In this document: piece after piece, positions 22,227 through 30,894 of the stretch
How positions within the stretch are numbered: position 1 is the first letter of the stretch
Layout: every line of letters starts with the position of its first letter
Assembly: GCF_013179555.1 (NCBI RefSeq)
Contig: NZ_JABMCR010000001.1
Span: 1 to 57,358 of the forward strand
Source: Bacillus haikouensis
Lineage (GTDB): Bacteria > Bacillota > Bacilli > Bacillales > Bacillaceae_B
Direction: 5' to 3'
Length of the DNA stretch: 57,358 nucleotides
The notes under the pieces: generated by a model
What the model was told of the DNA's origin: nothing
Database searches by the model: none
The model's input: the letters and a program-made list of their open reading frames with translations, nothing else
Program-made: the position numbers and the translations under genes

Positions 22227-23654
22227 ATGACAGTTAAAGAGATGTATATAAATGGTGAATGGACTGAATCATTTTCTAAGAAAACGTTCTCTGTTAGAAA
22301 TCCAGCAACTAATGAAGTAGTTTCAACGGTGACTTATGGTTCTGCAAAAGAAGCTACAGAAGCTATAAAAGCAGCAAAAGACGCTTTCTTAGTTTGGAGA
22401 TCTTTAACAGCTAAAGAGCGGTCAGTTTATTTGACAAAACTATATGAGCTCATGCTTAAGGAAAAAGAATCACTGGCTCAGCTGATTACGTTAGAAATGG
22501 GAAAACCTCTTAAAGAAGCAAAAGGAGAAGTTGAACTTGCAGCTGAATACTTACTATGGAATGCGGAAGAAGGTAAGCGCATTTATGGTGAAATAATACC
22601 GGCTTCTAGCAATAATAAACGCCTTCAAGTGATTAAGCAGCCTATCGGACCTGTGGGAGCCATTACTCCATGGAACTTTCCGATTTCTATGTTAACAAGA
22701 AAAATTGGTCCTGCTTTAGCTGCAGGATGTACTGTGGTATTAAAACCTTCTAGTAAAACTCCTGGATCTGCCATTCGCTTTTTTGAACTAATCGAAGAAG
22801 TGAATTTTCCAAAAGGAGTTGCAAATTTAGTTATTGGAAGCTCAAGAGAAATCGGGCAAGAATTATTAAAAAGCCCGGATATTAAAAAAATCGCCTTCAC
22901 AGGTTCCACTTCTGTAGGGAAAAGATTAATAGAAGGTTCTGCAGAACACGTTAAAAAAGTATCAATGGAATTGGGAGGTCATGCTCCTTTTATCGTTTTT
23001 GAAGATGCTAACCTTGAAGAAGCTGCAGAAGGAGCGATTATTAGCAAATATCGTAATAGCGGGCAAACGTGTATTTGCTTAAATCGTCTATTTGTTCAGG
23101 AGTCTATTAAAGAACCTTTCCAAACCATTTTAACTAAGAAAGTAAAGGCCTTAACTATAGGGAATGGGATGGAGGACGCTACAGATGTAGGACCACTCGT
23201 AGATGAGGATGGCCTTAAAAAGGCCCATTCTCACGTAGAAGACGCGGTGAAAAAAGGAGCAACTATTTTAACAGGTGGAAAACCCTGTAACGAAAACGGT
23301 TTGTTTTATGAACCGACTTTACTTTCGAATGTAACGAATGATATGACAATTACTTATGATGAAACCTTTGGCCCCGTGGCGCCAATTTATACTTTTAATT
23401 CTGAAGAAGAAGTAATTCAGGCTGCAAATGATACAGAATACGGATTAGCTGCTTACTTTTATACACAAGATTTAGGACGAACTATAAGAGTATCAGAACA
23501 GCTGGACTATGGCATTATTGGAATTAATGATGCTGTCCCTACGACTGTTCAAGCACCATTTGGAGGAATAAAACAGAGTGGATTAGGCAAAGAAGGCGGG
23601 CACCAAGGGGTAGAAGAATATTTAGAGACTAAGTTTTTATCAATTCAAATTTAG
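22227..23654 (+). CDS. NAD(P)-dependent aldehyde dehydrogenase, succinate-semialdehyde-dehydrogenase-like
   Basis: A 475 aa ALDH superfamily enzyme with catalytic Glu in MELGGHAPFIV and catalytic Cys in NSGQTCICLNR. PWNFPISMLTRKIGPALAAG and GGIKQSGLGKEGG place it in the GabD group (succinate/glutarate semialdehyde, also lactaldehyde-type substrates). The CICLNR context is typical of SSADH. Here it would oxidise an aldehyde made by the aldolase branch; the actual substrate is inferred only. Confidence 0.9.
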   Translation: MTVKEMYINGEWTESFSKKTFSVRNPATNEVVSTVTYGSAKEATEAIKAAKDAFLVWRSLTAKERSVYLTKLYELMLKEKESLAQLITLEMGKPLKEAKGEVELAAEYLLWNAEEGKRIYGEIIPASSNNKRLQVIKQPIGPVGAITPWNFPISMLTRKIGPALAAGCTVVLKPSSKTPGSAIRFFELIEEVNFPKGVANLVIGSSREIGQELLKSPDIKKIAFTGSTSVGKRLIEGSAEHVKKVSMELGGHAPFIVFEDANLEEAAEGAIISKYRNSGQTCICLNRLFVQESIKEPFQTILTKKVKALTIGNGMEDATDVGPLVDEDGLKKAHSHVEDAVKKGATILTGGKPCNENGLFYEPTLLSNVTNDMTITYDETFGPVAPIYTFNSEEEVIQAANDTEYGLAAYFYTQDLGRTIRVSEQLDYGIIGINDAVPTTVQAPFGGIKQSGLGKEGGHQGVEEYLETKFLSIQI

Positions 23655-23666
23655 GAGGAGAACTAA

Positions 23667-24545
23667 ATGCAAATAGGATTTATAGGTTTAGGTAAAATGG
23701 GAAGTGGATTGGCCAAGAACTTAATTCGAGCAGGTTATAACACTTTACTTTATGACATTAACTCCAAAGCAGTTGAAAAAATAGTACTAGAAGTAGGGGG
23801 CACAAGCGTTACATCTTCTAAAGAAATTGCCTTAGAAGCCGATGTCATTTTTACAAGTTTACCCTTACCAAATCATTTGCTCGATTTAACAATTGATAAA
23901 GACAACATCCTTCAGGTAATGAAAGCTGGTGCTTTATTAATTGATGTAAGTACAATTGATTCAGAAACTGCACGGAGAATTGCAGAGGAAGCCCAGAATC
24001 ATAATGTCGATTTTCTAGCTTGTCCTTTAGGTAAAGGTCCAGCCCAGGCAGAAGAAGGGACAGAACCTATTTATGTTGGTGGGAAACGTGAAGTCTACGA
24101 AGCTTATAAATATATTCTAGAAAAGATAGGCGATCCAGCATATTTAGGGGATGTGGAGCAGTCTACGGCTTTTAAATTGATCAGCAATATGGTAGGTATG
24201 ACCAACTTAGCAATTCTTAGCGAAGGTATTCAATTGGCAAAACAATCAGGTATCGAACTAGATCAATTTAAAGAATTAATGCATGGTACGGGGGCAGATT
24301 CAGCACAACTACATTTAAGAGGGCCACTAATGTTAAGTGATGGATACACGGCAAAGTTTTCAGTAAATTTAGCTGAAAAAGATGTACGTCTAGGGATACG
24401 TATGGCTGAATCTTTAGATAGTTATGCTGAGTTTAGTAAACTAGCATTAAAACACTTTCAAGAAGCTCAGCAGCTTAACTTAGGGGATAATGATGCAGCA
24501 GCCATCTACCGCACTTTTCAAAACAAGCACTTCGTGAAATCCTAA
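23667..24545 (+). CDS. NAD(P)-dependent beta-hydroxyacid dehydrogenase family reductase
   Basis: A 292 aa protein. It has Rossmann GFIGLGKMGSGLAKNL at residues 3-18, the DVSTID motif, and catalytic Lys in FKLISNMVG. It is in the 3-hydroxyisobutyrate/tartronate-semialdehyde/sulfolactaldehyde reductase family. The substrate-binding GKGPAQAEEGT loop differs from the usual SGG motif (CPLGKGP instead of APVSGG), so the acid group recognised may be unusual. It is the last gene of the transporter-ALDH operon. Confidence 0.88.
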   Translation: MQIGFIGLGKMGSGLAKNLIRAGYNTLLYDINSKAVEKIVLEVGGTSVTSSKEIALEADVIFTSLPLPNHLLDLTIDKDNILQVMKAGALLIDVSTIDSETARRIAEEAQNHNVDFLACPLGKGPAQAEEGTEPIYVGGKREVYEAYKYILEKIGDPAYLGDVEQSTAFKLISNMVGMTNLAILSEGIQLAKQSGIELDQFKELMHGTGADSAQLHLRGPLMLSDGYTAKFSVNLAEKDVRLGIRMAESLDSYAEFSKLALKHFQEAQQLNLGDNDAAAIYRTFQNKHFVKS

Positions 24546-24581
24546 CCGTCTAAACAAATTTAAATAAGGTTACCACTGTTC

Positions 24582-24630
24582 AATCACAAGGAAGATTAGG
24601 CTAATGAATCTTTCTTGTGATTTATTAATT
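24582..24630 (+). terminator. Intrinsic terminator of the transporter-ALDH-reductase operon
   Basis: AATCACAAG and AAGATT pair with AATCTT and CTTGTGATT around a short loop; an AT-rich tail follows. Confidence 0.75.
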
Positions 24631-24656
24631 TTTATAGAGTGAATTTCAGTAATCAT

Positions 24657-24971
24657 GAGGCTGGGACAAAGGTGTTTTAGTCTAAGTAAAACCCGAACTA
24701 AACTGCCTTCTAACAGGCAAATTAGTTCGGGCTATTATTTTGTTCAATGTACACTTAAGTTTTAGCACTTTCCAGCGGTTGATTGGAGTGCAAGACGAAG
24801 ACTCCTGCGGGGAGAGTAGCTTATGTGAGACCCCACAGGAGCGAAGCGACGAGGAGGCTCACGGGCTACCCGCGGAAAGCGAAGTCTTGCACGGAAATCA
24901 TTAGCGGTATTAAGAACATACGCTGAAATGTTTGTCTTTATATCGTGGTTTATTAGTTTTGTCCCAGCCTC
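24657..24971. repeat. Palindromic repeat element, copy A (full, with outer inverted repeat)
   Basis: Outer arms GAGGCTGGGACAAA (24657-24670) and TTTGTCCCAGCCTC (24958-24971). Inside is a hairpin CCCGAACTAA/TTAGTTCGGG (about 24692-24733) and a core at 24768-24907 shared with 39546 and 45429. The core is itself an inverted repeat: GTGCAAGAC...GTCTTGCAC and GACTCCTGCGGG...CCCACAGGAGC. No ORF is present. This looks like a MITE-like intergenic repeat family. The 355 nt after it (24972-25326) hold nothing that I can support. Confidence 0.85.
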
Positions 24972-25326
24972 TTTAATCAAACGAAATATATCTGCAGGAA
25001 GCCAAGAACTATAATTTCAGAAAACTATTCCGGACGTTATCCAATGAAATACTGTTCTCCTTTTGATAGTAATCGGCAACGAATTTTCGGTGAATTCACC
25101 TATTTATGGATTGATCTTAATCATACAAATGGCTGCAAAGATCTTGTTAAATTTAATCTTTAATTCAAGGCTGTTTAAAAGGATCTCCTTCTGAATTGCT
25201 GCTCTCGAGATAAGGGAAATTCCCTTACCTGATTCTACAGCTGATTAATGGATTCTGTATATTCTAATTTCAAGAATAAAGTTTAATTTTTGTTTGTGGT
25301 ATTGATTCAATCCTAAAGATACCTCC

Positions 25327-26223
25327 CTATAGATTATAATGATATGATCTATTTAAGTAATTAATATGGTCTGCTTGTCCTTCACTTCCGAATACTTTGA
25401 TTTTTTCTTTTACTTTATCCTTCATTTTTTCTTTTCCAGCCCCAAGGGAATCTGCCAGTACAATTCCTTTAGGGTTTTCATTCCAATACTCTTGTACACC
25501 CTGAGTAAATGATTGTCGCAATTCTGTATCGACATTAATTTTGGATATTCCTAAAGATATGGCTTTTTGTACTAGATGGTCAGGAACCTCAGAGCCTCCA
25601 TGTAAGACTATTGGACGCTGCACTTCTTTTGAAATTTCTTCAAGCCGATCAAAACGAATGTGAGGCTCTCTCTGATAAATCCCGTGAGCGGTACCAATAG
25701 AAACTGCCAAATAATCAACATTCGTAGCATCAGTAAAAGCTAAGGCTTCTTCCACACCTGTGATTAAAGCCTCATTTTCATCTACTGTAATATCGTCTTC
25801 TGTGCCACCAATCTTTCCGATTTCTCCTTCTACCCCTATGTTTAGTTCGTTCCCTGTTTTAACGACATATTTCGTTATTTCTACATTCTCTTCAAACGAT
25901 AAAGAGGAACCATCAAACATTACAGATTGAAAGGATAATTGTATTGCCTTTAAGGTTTGGCTTAATTTACGGCTATGGTCAAGGTGAATACAAACGGGGA
26001 TTTCTGTTTGCTTCCCATACCAATCAATTAATGCTTTCATAGGTTCCATGCCTAAAGTTTGGATGACTTTTTGGCCAACTTGAATCATCACAGGGGACCT
26101 TAATTCCTCTGCTGCTTCAATGATAGCTTGAACTGTTTCCGCATTATGAGCACTAAAAGCACCTACGCCATATTTATTTTCATAAGCATGATATAATAAC
26201 GTTTTTCCATCAATAAATGACAT
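25327..26223 (-). CDS. Class II fructose/tagatose-bisphosphate-type aldolase
   Basis: A 298 aa zinc aldolase with HLDHS (zinc and catalytic Asp), VEGEIGKIGG, GTAHG and HGGSEVP motifs, all intact. The family (FbaA, GatY, KbaY) splits ketose phosphates to dihydroxyacetone phosphate and an aldehyde. The host will have its own glycolytic Fba, and this copy is with a sugar kinase and GntR regulator, so it most likely serves a dedicated catabolic route. Confidence 0.9.
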   Translation of the reverse strand: MSFIDGKTLLYHAYENKYGVGAFSAHNAETVQAIIEAAEELRSPVMIQVGQKVIQTLGMEPMKALIDWYGKQTEIPVCIHLDHSRKLSQTLKAIQLSFQSVMFDGSSLSFEENVEITKYVVKTGNELNIGVEGEIGKIGGTEDDITVDENEALITGVEEALAFTDATNVDYLAVSIGTAHGIYQREPHIRFDRLEEISKEVQRPIVLHGGSEVPDHLVQKAISLGISKINVDTELRQSFTQGVQEYWNENPKGIVLADSLGAGKEKMKDKVKEKIKVFGSEGQADHINYLNRSYHYNL

Positions 26224-26235
26224 TTGAAGTCCTCC

Positions 26236-26970
26236 TTATCTCGTCAAATCAATATCATAATAATATTGGTCACTTCTATATTTTGTTTTTGTATACTCTA
26301 CAGGTCGATCACTGATACTATAACTAATTCGATTCATTTCTAATAACGATTCACCTGGACGAATACCTAAAAGATCTGCTTCATCAATAGTTGCATTTAT
26401 GGCTTTGATTATTTCTTTAGCTTTATGTAAGTAAACCCCCTCATCTTCTAGAATTTCATAAAATTTCGCTTGATTCAGGTTATGTTTTATTAAATTCTTC
26501 CCAATAGCTAAAGGCCAACAACTTCTTTCCAGAGCTATTGGAATGTCATCTGCAAAACGAATACGTTCGATTAACACCAAAGAATCATTTTCACTAATTC
26601 CCAACGCTGCTTTCTCATGAAAAAGGTCATCACGAATTTCTTGACGTATTAATTTAGACCTCGGGGTTTTTCCTTTTTCCAAAACCTCTTCAGCAAATCC
26701 TTTTAATCGTCCCAAGCTCCCCATTAACTTCTGATTTTTAACGACTGTGCCGTGCCCTTGTTTTTTTTCTAAGAGGTCCATTTGTACTAATAAGTTGACA
26801 GCTTGTCTAATAGTCGTTCGACTCACTTCAAACTCATCGATAAGCTCTTGCTCAGTAGGAATTAAAGTATTTGGTTTCCATTGATTTGATTCAATTCGAT
26901 CCATTAATACATTTTTAACTTGCAGATACAATGATTCGCTTTTTTTATGATTGATGGAAGGATGAGGCAT
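26236..26970 (-). CDS. GntR-family transcriptional regulator with UTRA domain
   Basis: A 244 aa regulator. Its N-terminal winged helix (LIPTEQELIDEFEVSRTTIR, about residues 40-60, then GHGTVV) is followed by a UTRA ligand domain (HutC/TreR subgroup) from about residue 95. It lies between the kinase (26 nt overlap) and the aldolase (12 nt gap). It would respond to a phosphorylated sugar or acid of the pathway. Candidate targets are the palindromes between the divergent genes at 28124-28260. Confidence 0.92.
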   Translation of the reverse strand: MPHPSINHKKSESLYLQVKNVLMDRIESNQWKPNTLIPTEQELIDEFEVSRTTIRQAVNLLVQMDLLEKKQGHGTVVKNQKLMGSLGRLKGFAEEVLEKGKTPRSKLIRQEIRDDLFHEKAALGISENDSLVLIERIRFADDIPIALERSCWPLAIGKNLIKHNLNQAKFYEILEDEGVYLHKAKEIIKAINATIDEADLLGIRPGESLLEMNRISYSISDRPVEYTKTKYRSDQYYYDIDLTR

Positions 26971-28123
26971 ATTTTTCTTCCTTTCTAAATAATGAAGGAG
27001 GAGATAGATAATTCTCAGGACCTACAAGGGGTGATAACCACTCGTAGTATTTATCTCTATTCTTAATAAATTCTTTAGGCATTACTTTTTCTCCCCCGTT
27101 CGCTACCGTAGTTAATGATATACCTCCCATTTTAACATGATAAGGGGCAGTACTGATTCGCTCAATTGTCACCATTTCTTCTGTGCGTCCCTCATTTATT
27201 AATATACCTGCATATTTTCCTGCATTTTCTGCCTCATAAAAGTCTTGTTCTGAAACAAAAATAGATGAGCTTCGTTGATTCATACCCAGGATTTCTGCAC
27301 GAGCATGTACTTGAAGATTGTTTTGTATCGTTTTTACAATATTTCGAGCTACCCCACCTAAAACTTCTCTGCCATTTACAAGTTGTCTATATTGATTATG
27401 CTCCCAATTAACACCTTCACTGACTACAACAATGGAATATCCATAAAGCTCGATCGTTTTTTTTATCTCATCTAAAACTTGACGGGAATCCACTTGAGTT
27501 TCAGGTAATAAAATCGTGTGTGGAGCTTCGAATCCATATTGTTTATATAACCCGGCTCCTGCAGTCAACCATCCGGCATTTCTCCCCATTGTTTCAATAA
27601 TTCGAACTTGTTCAAAGTTTTGCATAGAGGCTAAATCGTAGCCAATGTCTTTAACAGATTGAGCAACATATCTCACAGCACTACCAAATCCTGGAGCATG
27701 ATCGGTACCTGCTAAGTCATTATCCACTGTTTTGGGTATACCGATGGTTTGTAAGTCCAAGTTGAAGGTTTTAGCATAGCATCCGATCAATTGCAAAGCT
27801 TTCATTGACCCATTGCCACCAATCATCACTAAAGCATCCGCACTGATCTTCTTAAGGTTTTGACAAGCACTTACAATAGTTGATTCTTCTATCTTGAAAC
27901 GTCCCGATGTTAAACAAGAACCTGGAACTCGTTTGTATTGTTTTATTTTTTCAATGTTTTTGATGGAATCATCAATAAAGTTTGCATATGCAAGCCCCTC
28001 ATATCCTCCAACTGAAAATGTTAATTTATGATCTTTATATACTTTTTCTATCAATCCTATGAGGGAAGCATTCATAACAGATGTAGGGCCGCCCGCTTGA
28101 CCAATAACTATGTGTTTTTTCAT
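26945..28123 (-). CDS. Phosphofructokinase-family kinase with altered GGN motif
   Basis: A 392 aa member of the PfkA/PPi-PFK superfamily. IGQAGGPTSVMNAS (N-terminus), PKTVDNDLAGTD (catalytic) and ETMGRNAGW (sugar-phosphate binding) are present. The nucleotide loop reads IGGNGSMKAL with Asn104, where ATP enzymes have GGDGS and pyrophosphate enzymes GGDDS. Length and the long C-terminus resemble PPi-dependent enzymes. The phosphoryl donor and sugar are therefore uncertain. It is first in the operon with gntR and aldolase. Confidence 0.85.
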   Translation of the reverse strand: MKKHIVIGQAGGPTSVMNASLIGLIEKVYKDHKLTFSVGGYEGLAYANFIDDSIKNIEKIKQYKRVPGSCLTSGRFKIEESTIVSACQNLKKISADALVMIGGNGSMKALQLIGCYAKTFNLDLQTIGIPKTVDNDLAGTDHAPGFGSAVRYVAQSVKDIGYDLASMQNFEQVRIIETMGRNAGWLTAGAGLYKQYGFEAPHTILLPETQVDSRQVLDEIKKTIELYGYSIVVVSEGVNWEHNQYRQLVNGREVLGGVARNIVKTIQNNLQVHARAEILGMNQRSSSIFVSEQDFYEAENAGKYAGILINEGRTEEMVTIERISTAPYHVKMGGISLTTVANGGEKVMPKEFIKNRDKYYEWLSPLVGPENYLSPPSLFRKEEKYASSFHQS

Positions 28124-28169
28124 ATTATCTGCTCCTAAGTAAATGAATTAAAGATCATTATATTTATTA

Positions 28170-28250
28170 AAACATAGTAATGTTTAACTTCGCAAGAATT
28201 TTTTGAAAATTCTAATTGCAATAGTTAAGTTTATAATTTAACATATTAAC
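28170..28250. promoter_or_regulatory. Inverted repeats in the divergent kinase/dehydrogenase intergenic region
   Basis: AACAT/ATGTT (28170-28183), AGAATTTT/AAAATTCT with a 3 nt centre (28195-28213) and a GTTAA...TTAAC pair near 28224-28242 around TATAAT. They are candidate operators for the GntR regulator, since both divergent operons start here. Confidence 0.45.
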
Positions 28251-28312
28251 AAAGGTTGTTACCTTTACACAATCATAATTATGTAAGTACATTATTTACG
28301 GAGGTGTTAATT

Positions 28313-29320
28313 ATTATTTCTTTTGCTGAATTAGAAAATGTTGAAAAATTTGCGGTTAAACAAAAAGAAATACCAATCCCAAAGCCTAATGAGGTACTGG
28401 TAAGTACGAAATTCGTTGGTGTATGTGGTTCAGATTTGCACGTTTACTTAGGGTCTCATCCGAAAGTAAAACCTCCTGCCATATTAGGGCACGAGTGTAC
28501 AGGGGTTATTTTAAATGGGAATCACCATTTCCCGGCCAATGTACCTGTGGCTATTAACCCTCTAATTGGTTGTGGTACTTGCGAGCATTGTCAAATGGAC
28601 CAAACCAATATCTGTTTATCTCGAACAGTAATTGGGTTTCAAAAGGAAGGGGGCCTATCACAAGTAATCGCGGTCCCTAGAGAAAATATTTTGCCTCTAA
28701 GTAAAGACTTTTCTTTAAGAACAGGCATCTTATACGAGCCATTAGGAGTTGTTATTCATGCAGCTAAACTTGCAAACTTAAACTCGCACCAGGATGTAAT
28801 TATTACTGGTGCTGGAACTATAGGATTACTTACTGGAATCTATATTCGAGATAAATTTAATGTAAACGTTTCATTTATTGAAATTAATCAGAAAAGGATC
28901 GACTTAGCCTTGTCTTTAGGTTTTTCGGTGTATACAAAAGTCGAGGATCTTATCCTTTGTTCTAATCATAGACCTATTTTTTTTGAATGTACTGGCAATA
29001 TTGAATTGCTAAAAAGTTTATTAAGTTATAAACCTGCTGCTGCTGAAATTATTATCGTTAGTACATTTCATAAAGAACATGAAATTCCTGTATTCTCATT
29101 ACTACCTTATGAGATCTCAGTCAAAGGTAGTCAAATGTACACAAAACAAGACTTGAAACAAGCTATAGACATTTTAAGCACTAAGAAGAGATCCTTATAT
29201 GAAGCTATTGTTATGGAAGATGATTACGGATACCACGAAGTCAATGATGCATACGAATCTACCATTAAAAATACTCAAGCACGTGTGAAAGCCATAATTA
29301 ATATGTCTAAAGGAGAGTGA
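28313..29320 (+). CDS. Zinc-dependent alcohol (polyol/sugar-acid) dehydrogenase, probable ATT start
   Basis: A 335 aa MDR-family enzyme. GVCGSDLH and GHECTG mark the catalytic zinc site. A structural zinc site (CGTCEHCQMDQTNIC) and Rossmann GAGTIG are present. It is most like sorbitol, threonine or L-galactonate/L-gulonate dehydrogenases. The open frame extends upstream to TTG 28256, but the strong ACGGAGGTG ribosome-binding site (28298-28306) lies inside it, and no ATG, GTG or TTG follows at proper distance. ATT 28313, 8 nt after GGAGG, gives a family-like N-terminus. GTG 28304 would overlap the site. It is followed directly by MHS transporter copy 2. Confidence 0.8.
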   Translation: MISFAELENVEKFAVKQKEIPIPKPNEVLVSTKFVGVCGSDLHVYLGSHPKVKPPAILGHECTGVILNGNHHFPANVPVAINPLIGCGTCEHCQMDQTNICLSRTVIGFQKEGGLSQVIAVPRENILPLSKDFSLRTGILYEPLGVVIHAAKLANLNSHQDVIITGAGTIGLLTGIYIRDKFNVNVSFIEINQKRIDLALSLGFSVYTKVEDLILCSNHRPIFFECTGNIELLKSLLSYKPAAAEIIIVSTFHKEHEIPVFSLLPYEISVKGSQMYTKQDLKQAIDILSTKKRSLYEAIVMEDDYGYHEVNDAYESTIKNTQARVKAIINMSKGE

Positions 29321-29325
29321 ATTGT

Positions 29326-30666
29326 ATGAGTAATCAAGATGCAATTTCGATGAAAAAGGTCACGATGGCAAGTTTTGTCGGGGCTTTAATGGAATGGTAT
29401 GATTTCTTTTTATATGGTATTGCTGCTGCGGTAGTATTTAATAAATTGTTTTTTCCTAATGAAGACCCTCTGATAGGAACTATTGCTTCGTTTGCTTCGT
29501 TTGCCATTGGTTTTTTAGCCAGACCTATCGGCGGGGTTATCTTTGGCCATTATGGGGACAAAATAGGACGAAAAAAAATTCTAGTTATAACTATGATGTT
29601 AATGGGGGTGGCTACTTTCCTAATCGGTGTCATACCAACGTATGAAAATATAGGTATTTGGGCACCTATTCTGTTAGTGTTCCTAAGGATTATACAAGGA
29701 TTTGGTCTTGGTGGGGAATACGGCGGGGCCGCACTATTAGTTATAGAACACTCTCCTCGAAATAAACGTGGGTTTTGGGGTGGTTTACTTCAATCCGCAA
29801 CTTCTACTGGTCTACTTCTAGCCACTGGCGTATTTTCCTTAGTTTCCATGCTTCCTGACGAGGCGTTTTTCTCTTGGGGATGGCGAATCCCATTCTTGAT
29901 TAGCATAATATTGCTATTTGTCGGTACTTTTATCCGTTTGAATATTCAAGAAACCCCTGCTTTTCAGGAAGTGAAAGATACAGGAAAAGAAGCAAAACTT
30001 CCAATCCTTGAATTAATTAAAACATATCCTAAAGCCATTTTTATTGCGTTAGGTGCACGTCTAGGAGAAACTGTTTCTTCCAATTTATTGAATGCCTTTG
30101 CGATCGCTTATGTAAGTACTCAATTGGGCTTACCAGAAAGTGTAGCTTTAAATGCAATATTTGTGGCTGCTGCTGTTGGGATAATTGCTTGTCCAGTTTT
30201 TGGAGCTTTATCAGATCGAATTGGTAGAAAACCTGTTTATTTGATAAGCACCTTATTTTTAGTTATTTTCTCGGTTCCTTACTTTATGCTCCTAAACACA
30301 GAAGTAACTTTCATAATTTGGCTCGCTGTCGTATTAGGATATGTGGTAGGACCGACAATGATGTTTAGCGTTCAGTCAGTATTTTTCACAGAGATGTTTG
30401 GAACTAACGTCAGATACAGCGGACTATCTATAGCTTACCAAGTCTCGGCAGCTTTGGGGGGGTTCACACCACTAATCGCCACTTCTTTATTAGCTTGGAA
30501 TGATGGTAAACCGTGGTACGTGGCAATTTATCTAATGATTATTGCTATTATATCGACAATTGCTACACTAATGGCAAAAGAAACTTATAAAAAAGATATA
30601 TCTGAAATCGAAAAGGAGATAACATTATCAGAAACAAGCTATAAAGTTAGTAATATAAATAATTAA
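29326..30666 (+). CDS. MFS transporter, MHS family, copy 2
   Basis: A 446 aa, 12-helix protein. It shares with the gene at 20834 the openings KKVTMASFVGALMEWYDFFL and GHYGDKIGRKKIL, GLGGEYGGAALLV and SDRIGRKPVYL, so the two arose by duplication. ATG 29326 is 8 nt after AAGGAGAG; the GTG at 29317 lies inside the ribosome-binding site. It is coupled to the dehydrogenase (5 nt gap) and likely imports that enzyme's substrate. Confidence 0.92.
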   Translation: MSNQDAISMKKVTMASFVGALMEWYDFFLYGIAAAVVFNKLFFPNEDPLIGTIASFASFAIGFLARPIGGVIFGHYGDKIGRKKILVITMMLMGVATFLIGVIPTYENIGIWAPILLVFLRIIQGFGLGGEYGGAALLVIEHSPRNKRGFWGGLLQSATSTGLLLATGVFSLVSMLPDEAFFSWGWRIPFLISIILLFVGTFIRLNIQETPAFQEVKDTGKEAKLPILELIKTYPKAIFIALGARLGETVSSNLLNAFAIAYVSTQLGLPESVALNAIFVAAAVGIIACPVFGALSDRIGRKPVYLISTLFLVIFSVPYFMLLNTEVTFIIWLAVVLGYVVGPTMMFSVQSVFFTEMFGTNVRYSGLSIAYQVSAALGGFTPLIATSLLAWNDGKPWYVAIYLMIIAIISTIATLMAKETYKKDISEIEKEITLSETSYKVSNINN

Positions 30667-30682
30667 ATAAAAATATTAAAGA

Positions 30683-30722
30683 AGTAGCTTGACTCAAAAC
30701 AGGTGCCAAGCTGCTTTTTTTG
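30683..30722 (+). terminator. Intrinsic terminator of the dehydrogenase-transporter operon
   Basis: AGTAGCTTG/CAAGCTGCT (9 bp, one wobble) and a run of eight T. Confidence 0.88.
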
Positions 30723-30894
30723 TACTTTATATTTTAAATTGAAAAGCTCGGAATTAAAATTTAGGACATTCTAAGTTGCAAAGTAAGGTAATATCTGAAC
30801 TTCCATTTGTTTGGATAATTAAAATTATGCTTCATTTTTATTTATTTCAAAAACTTTCTTTTTTGATGACGTCATGAAACAAATCGGGACCTCT

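Noticed and set aside
24762-24980. Short ORFs in the repeat elements at 24.8, 39.6 and 45.5 kb, including a fused enolase-antisense type reading
   Set aside because: They are translations of the palindromic repeat core, shifted between copies, with no ribosome-binding site.
20834-30666. Naming the island a sulfoquinovose (sulfo-EMP) pathway
   Set aside because: Kinase, aldolase and aldehyde enzymes are compatible, but there is no sulfoquinovosidase, isomerase or sulfonate exporter; kept only as one possibility.
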